Positions 57,997 to 64,000 of a DNA stretch of 64,000 nucleotides are shown here, one piece after another. Each line of letters begins with the position of its first letter. Within the stretch, counting starts at the first letter, position 1. The stretch lies in NCBI GenBank assembly GCA_964017185.1, contig OZ024871.1, forward strand, positions 64,794,866 to 64,858,865, given 5' to 3'. The DNA is from Rugalucina vietnamica. Lineage: Eukaryota; Mollusca; Bivalvia; Lucinida; Lucinidae. A program made the translations under genes and the position numbers. Under the pieces are notes generated by a model that did no database searches, was not told where the DNA came from, and saw nothing but the letters and a program-made list of their open reading frames with translations.

Positions 57997-60900
57997 TTAA
58001 ATAGAGAACTGGATTTTTCCAAGCGTTTGCAAAGATGACAAAATAACATATAGCACCCACAGAAAGATCATGAATATTCCACAGATCATCTTGGGGATCT
58101 GGGGTCCACCCAGCTCCGCCTTACCAAACATGGGTAGGTAGTGACGGGCCACGAGTAGACACAGAGCAGCAATGGCACATACACTGTACACGATCACGCT
58201 GAAGCCTAGGGATCCTGCAGGGACATCGAACTGTTGCCCCTGAAATAAAGTTTGAACATTTCCTGATCATTGCCTACTTGTACCTTTTTTTAGTTCGAAG
58301 ACATCACTCAAAAAGACGCAGATTATTTAAAGAGCAGCATTTTCAGTTCATAAAATTCTGTTAGTTTAATCTTAAAATGAGCCGCCTCATGAGAAATTAA
58401 TGTGGTTTCCGAACAGGTCCGAGCTGTACAAGCACAGGGGGAGAAATTGTGGATTTAGAAAGTAGAGAAATTGTTCTATTCTTGTTGCGAATCTGCTTCG
58501 CATTTACTGCAAAGCTGATCTGCGCCTTTGTTTTCGCATATGCAAAATGTTGAGTTTCTCATGATGCGGCTCAAATGGTGACAAGTTATGATGGGAAAAC
58601 TTGTCTAAAATATTAAAATAAAGTGGACTGTATAGGCTACAGACGAAAACTAAGTATGAAAATGGATATTGTACACAAACCTATGATTAACGTTATGTGT
58701 TTGATTTTCAAAAGTTAGGCATGTCCAGTTGTTTGATTTTCAAAAGTTCGGCATGTCCAGTTGTTTGATTTTCAAAAGTTCGGCATGTCCAGTTATGTTT
58801 GATTTTCAAAAGTTAAGCATGTCCAGTTTACTGTTATGTTTGATTTTCAAAAGTTAGGCATGTCCATCGTAGACACAAGGGCCAGTTGCTCAAAATTAAC
58901 GATGTCGTTAGTTAACGATTCGTTAAAATTTCAAATGACAATATTAGAAACACACTGTTATTTTTTGTTTGAAAAAAAATGTGAGAATCCCTTGCAGTGC
59001 ATGTGATAAGCCTTTGCAATGCAATTCGGGATTCTCCCATTCTTTTAAACTAAAAATAACAACTGTATTTGCTCTTGGACTTGGTATATACTTAACAAAT
59101 TGAGGACTTAACTAATGAAGTTTTGAACAACTGGGTCCTGATTGCTCTGGCTAGCTTGTGACGCCAATGATTCGCGCTTAGATGGTCATATTGTTACAAG
59201 CAAAATGAAGCAAAAGATTGAATAGATACCTTTGCCGCCCAGTAGATACTAGCGATGACCCATGGCAGTCCAAGACCCAAGAACACGTTCACCGAGTTAC
59301 TGCCATTGACATTCCCGACCGAACTGTCGGCTGTCTTCTCCATAATGGCGGCGGTTTTGCTAGCAAACGTATCCGGCATACTGGTTCCTAACGCCACAAA
59401 CGTAATAGCAGTAATGGGCTTCGGTAGACCGATCAAGCAGCCGAAAATTCCCGCCAAATCTCCGATAATGGCGGTCAGGAAACCGATCATAGAGAGGGAT
59501 ATGATAAATGTTGGCCAGCCACCCAGGAGATGGGCAGGAGGGATGAAGGCAAAGATGATCTGGAAAAGGGAAACACATTGAATTAGTTGGGAATTACGTT
59601 CTGGACATTCCACTGCATACATGAAAGCCCCTCAAAAATATATTGGACAATTATGATGATAAAAAGTTGATTGTCTTAATATTTCAAAACGAAATCTGGC
59701 GACCATCTTGGACTTGTGCAAATTATGATCAAGCGTGGTCAGATACATGTTTCTAACACTTATGCCAACTGGATACAATTGAACAGTCTAAAATAAACAT
59801 ACCTTCCAACCAAATGTGAGGAAATGCAGAATATAATCCAAGAACGTAGCATTCTCTAGGTCTCCACCGTTGACATTCATGGCCTCCCGGAACTGTTGAA
59901 CCCAGGAGGAGGATTCGAGCTCGAGATAGTCCAGATTGGCCTTGGTTAGGTTCACAAGTCGACTAACAATACCGTTATACTCTGGAAATGAAAGTGCATT
60001 TGAGGTACGTACAAAATTGGCCCGTTTAAAAATGCTCCACATTTACCCACCAAAAGTCGTTTTAATGTGGGACTGTGGACAACTATCCATCTGATCCAAG
60101 CTTATTGATCACCCCTAGTAAAAATCTGTCCAGAAGGCTTACAATGATCAGGGGCCAGTTGTTCAAAACTTTGTTAGCTTAAAGCCATCGTTAAGACCTC
60201 AACTCGTTAAGTAAGTGCGACTATATAAGCAAATACACTGTGTATTTGTAGTATACATGTTTGAAATTTTAACGAATCATTAACTAACGACATCGTTAAT
60301 TATGAACAACTGGTCCCAGGACGACAAGGTAGACAGCGTTCAAATGTTGCAAAATGTTACCATCTCTATAAAAATACGTTCATTTAAACACATGCTTGCT
60401 ACAGAAATATTTAGTGAGTAACAAAACATAATTCCAGTTTGAAACTCAGATGTATATGGATTATACGCTATATAGGTCAAAACTGAACTATGCGTAGAGT
60501 TCTTGTTGTTGTTTTCACCTACCGTCATCAGTTACTATGGTAACGATACATTTCTTGAACCTGGCTAGCTGTGCTCCGCCGTCCGTCTCTCCTAGCTCAA
60601 TAGCAAAACAATCGTCCTGCTCAACTTTCTGTAAAACATTAGGCAACATTTTCATGAAATATACATATTCTTTTATTTGTAAAAAATGAAAATTTTCAGT
60701 ATGTATCCAAGTTTTATTGTATAAAGTTATGTGTAAGGTGGTAGCCGGGGGTATGCTCTTTAGGGACATGTCCTGGTGATAACTTCAAGAATGGCAAAGA
60801 GCAAAGTTCTCGTTTTTTGTTCCTTGCAATACTATTTCATATATCAAAAAGGGCTTGGCATAAACATGTCAACAATTAAAGATCCTTTCATATGCAAGTG

Positions 60901-63900
60901 AGATTGTCATACTCACACTTTCCGTCTGCAACCTGGAAACCCAAATGTAAGGGTCCCATGCGTCCCCACTTCCACAAACGCAATAAGATCAATCGCAATC
61001 AGTGAAAATCAGAACAATGTAAAAGTAATTACATTACTCACTTCATTATCTTTGATAGGTATTTCAATGACTTTCGACGTTTCTTGGTTGTCAAATTCCA
61101 GTAGCCCTTCTCCACCTTCATAGTCCCGTCCTTGGACTGCAGAGATGTCAGTGGTTTTCCATTTGACGCTCACGTGACCGTCGCAACCTCCAACTCGATT
61201 GACAGGTATCCTAGCAACGTAATAGCTACCCTTTACCACCAAGCTTGGTTTGGCGAATTCAAGATTTCCGGGCTCTGAAATCAGAGAAAAGGGAATGAAC
61301 TGCACTTGGAAAACTACACAAAAACGAACTGACTAGTCTTAGGCGAGAAATTCTGCAAAACATCAGTTTTATAGAATGCTAATTTGGATAATAGAAATAA
61401 ACAAGTACCGACATACCATCGTCATTCAGTATAGTGATCGTGCAAATAGAAACATTTCCCAGTGCGATGTGGTCCTCACACGGTTCACGCAACTTCACGT
61501 GAAATTCCTCGTCCGGTTCCCACTCGTAATCGTCGACAATTTCGATGTAGATCGACTTTAGACTTTCATTTTTCTCAAAAACTATTTCTTCGTCGAACGG
61601 TATGTAGTCCTCGCCGGCCACAGCTGAACCGTTCACCGTCTTAACACTAAAATTTAATGGATACTATTTCACTGGGTGCTTCCTTCGTCCCGATATAAAA
61701 AGGTTTTGTTTGACTTTTTCTATAGGTCCCGATAGGATTTGGTTTTGTTTGATTCTGGTATCAGATTTTTTTCTACAATAATTCCTAGAATTTGGTCGAA
61801 GATTTGATTTGATTCTTATTTATGACGTCATTGAAAGAATTTCAAATCATAATTATAGTGCTTTCAATGCAATTTTATAGTAAGATTCCATTTGATTCGT
61901 TAAAAATGAAGTAATTTAAGCAATTTATGTTATAATCGACTCTATTTTGTGGAGATTTACTGTGTTAAAGAAGTAGAACAAAATCCGTTACCAAAAAGTC
62001 AAACATAACCTTTTTTATATCAGGACCAAGGAAGCATCCAGTGATTTGATAATGATGATAGCAAAACTTAAATTTTCATCAGGAAAACATGTCCGTGAAA
62101 TAAATGGCCCCTTATACCAAAATTTTATATAGTAAAACTGGGGTATGCAGGGGCATACCTATTTTTCTTATTTTTGCTCAAAAACATAGATTGAACAGCT
62201 GTAAATAAGATAACAGCACATGCCATACATGGGATCATGAACACTAAAACTTTAGTACTAAAAAGTAATTTTACGCATCCTCCACAAAACTATTAGGGGT
62301 GGTCCGTTATCGGGGGTGAGAGCACATACAAGAGTTTTATTTTAAAACATGGACATATTGCAATTGTCACAGCTGATTTGTATCCCCATTCTTATTACTG
62401 TTAAAATTACGACATAAAATAATTAAATAGATACGTTTAATAAGACTTAATAATTTCTAAATTTAAGCTAATACCATAACCACCCATATTCACGTAAAAC
62501 CGTCAGTAATGACAGGCATACTAAGACTTTGTTTTCGCTACACGGATAGTACAATTCCTCTACTTTCTAAATCCAAAATTTCCAGCCTCTAACCATCTAC
62601 TGTGACTGTACAGTCCGATTTGTGTCGGACCTGATCGGAACCTATATTGTTAGTTTTCTCCATATGTTCTTATGGTACTTACTGAACTTTGACCTCACAA
62701 TCCATTCTCCCAAATCGCCTGATGCCAACACGAACTTTCTTTTCATTTTCAAGAACGGCAATGGCCGACGTCGAGAACTCGACACAAGCTTTCGTGCCCC
62801 CGGCAGTGTGGTCGTAGGATTTTAGCGCCACTGGTTTGGCCGCACGTTCTTCCGGTGTCAGCTGGATTGTGTCGTACAGCTGAAATAAAATGGTTTCAAC
62901 GTGACGTATTTAGTATTTATTTTATACTTAGCAGTGAAATTAATGTATATAAAAAATGGATAAAAGTGATATTTTCACTGCAGAATTGATATTGATATTT
63001 TCACCAGTGATTGATATCAGCCGATATTTTCACTGTAGAGTTTGGATTACTTCTGACGTTTCCATTCACTTGACGTCATTAAATGTGCCTCACTTCAGAA
63101 ATTCAAATGCCTATAACTCCGTTATTTACGAACGAAAACATAAAGTGTGGGTATTCATTTTCTTAGTTAGAACGTCAGGAACAATGTGGTACCAAAATTA
63201 TTTGTGTTTTCAAAAATTTTTGGTTTTTGCATTTTCACCGCCTGCTTTGCGAATAGGAAAATGCCCGTGTATTGTATAAAATAAAAAGAAAGTTTACTTT
63301 TTATCGGTAAATACCAAATATGTTTCATCTCGTGACTTGAAAACATCTAAATTTTCACTCGTGCTACGCACTCGTGAAAATTTTTATGTTTTCAGCTCAC
63401 TCGATGAAATATATTTGGTATTCACCTCAAAAAAAGTAAATATCCTCTATTTATTCCCGATTTGTTCGTACTCCATGTACGTAACAGTTTTAATAGCTGT
63501 CCCCAGGCGTCACTATAGCGCATTTTGAATAGGCTATTTTTTATCTATCATGTATAGTATACTCCCATAACAACTGATAGTTGGGACACTTGACCATGCT
63601 CAAAATTGAGTTTTGGTAAAAAATGCAGTTGTGAACGTTGTAAAATCGGCTGCATCGATGTTCCATTAATTCATTTTAAAAAAATCGACGCGCACAGTAA
63701 TACCCGATTTGGCGTTAAAGTGAAACGCCAACTTTTAGACAGATAAGATACAACTTATTTAAACTAGTCAAATATTCTATCAGTTACCTGTTGGAAGGTA
63801 GTGAGTACTTTCGGCGTGAGTTTCCTCCCACCGGACAGCCCCCTGATAGCATTGACACGGTACCAGCCCCGGTCGTGGGACTCCCCCTCCGCAATCTTGG

Positions 63901-63964
63901 CGGCCGCTAACCTGGCAGCTTCCTTTTCATCAATATCCTTGTCGCGGACATCGTGGCCTAGATC
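57997..63964 (-). CDS. Sodium/calcium exchanger (NCX, SLC8 family), C-terminal part
   Basis: This is a plasma-membrane antiporter that expels Ca2+ against Na+ entry. Eight exons on the minus strand: 63964-63788, 62879-62683, 61646-61417, 61274-61042, 60628-60523, 59981-59803, 59559-59230 and 58239-57997 (stop at 57999-57997), giving 564 residues. They encode the end of the cytoplasmic loop before CBD1, Calx-beta 1 (GSAVAGEDY, then DDYEWEPDEEF, acidic Ca2+-binding residues), Calx-beta 2 (AVQGRDYEGGEGLLEF, IPIKDNE), the short loop to the membrane (FLDYILHFLTFGWK), the alpha-2 repeat (ALGTSMPDTFASK, GSNSVNVFLGLGLPW) and the last two helices. All phases agree. The N-terminal helices and alpha-1 repeat lie beyond the window. 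The loop inside CBD2 that vertebrates enlarge with alternative exons is short here and sits in one 106-nt exon. The paralog cannot be told. Confidence 0.94.
58377..58575 (-). repeat. MITE family A copy 16, NCX intron
   Basis: Reverse copy with part of the left arm and central palindrome missing. Confidence 0.75.
58690..58867. repeat. Tandem repeat, about 31-44-bp unit, five copies, NCX intron
   Basis: Units of TTTGATTTTCAAAAGTT(A/C)G and GGCATGTCCAGTT. Confidence 0.9.
58878..59139. repeat. MITE family C copy 2, NCX intron
   Basis: Ends GGGCCAGTTGCTCAAAATTA and TTTTGAACAACTGGGTCC. Ends 91 bp from the alpha-2 repeat exon. Confidence 0.75.
60151..60318. repeat. MITE family C copy 3, NCX intron
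   Basis: Shortened copy: GGGGCCAGTTGTTCAAAACT to ATGAACAACTGGTCCC. Confidence 0.75.
60635..60778 (+). repeat. Decayed family B fragment, NCX intron
   Basis: AAAAATGAAAATTTTCAGT and GGGGGTATGCTCTTTAGGGA, then CATGTCCTGGTGAT, match family B ends without the palindrome. Confidence 0.5.
62077..62193 (-). repeat. MITE family B copy 12, truncated, NCX intron
   Basis: The end CATCAGGAAAACATGTCCGT through CAAAAACATAGATTG is present; the palindrome and other half are absent. Confidence 0.75.
62528..62662 (+). repeat. MITE family A copy 17, right half only, NCX intron
   Basis: Starts at TTTGTTTTCGCTACACGGAT and ends TTAGTTTTCTC about 20 bp after the donor (in NCX orientation) of the exon ending at 62683. 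Confidence 0.75.
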
Positions 63965-64000
63965 CTGGAACAGAATAGAGAATATGTTGTATATAAGCAT

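Noticed and set aside
59255-59581. 108-codon plus-strand frame
   Set aside because: Shadow of the NCX alpha-2 repeat exon on the minus strand, which has clear family motifs.

Overview
This is eukaryotic, intron-rich, AT-rich DNA from an animal, most likely a bivalve mollusc. The exons encode animal-type COX10, WIPI2, a death-domain protein and a sodium/calcium exchanger. The introns are filled with the short palindromic transposons, AGCTCACCTGAG-ended repeats and tRNA-derived SINEs that I associate with bivalve genomes. The species cannot be read from the sequence.

Layout: 1160-4394 (minus) holds the first three coding exons of COX10 (mitochondrial heme O synthase); the rest lies left of the window. 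4395-9205 is the head-to-head intergenic space between COX10 and WIPI2. About 4.45 kb of it (4557-9003) is a composite mobile element bounded by inverted clusters of a short motif, and only about 365 bp looks like original promoter DNA. 9206-41595 (plus) is a complete 11-exon WIPI2 gene (autophagy PROPPIN), whose introns carry most of the repeats. 41.7-48.4 kb is repeat-filled intergenic DNA. 51474-54979 (plus) holds five exons of a death-domain gene, with a possible tiny first exon at 48863. 54980-57996 is intergenic, with several minisatellites. 57997-63964 (minus) holds the last eight exons of an SLC8-type Na+/Ca2+ exchanger: both Calx-beta domains, the alpha-2 repeat and the C-terminus. 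Its 5' part lies right of the window.

Exon borders were set by hand from GT/AG sites, reading-phase agreement and protein resemblance. All internal exon joins in the four genes are phase-consistent. No transcript or database evidence was available.

The genes are not an operon. COX10 and WIPI2 may share a divergent promoter that has been pushed apart by transposon insertion. The main unexplained structure is in the repeats: two copies of a candidate structured RNA with compensatory changes beside a reverse-transcriptase remnant, a MITE family repeatedly found just upstream of WIPI2 splice acceptors, tandem arrays carrying AGGTCAAGGTCA with a 146-bp period, and many nested TIR elements with readable target-site duplications.
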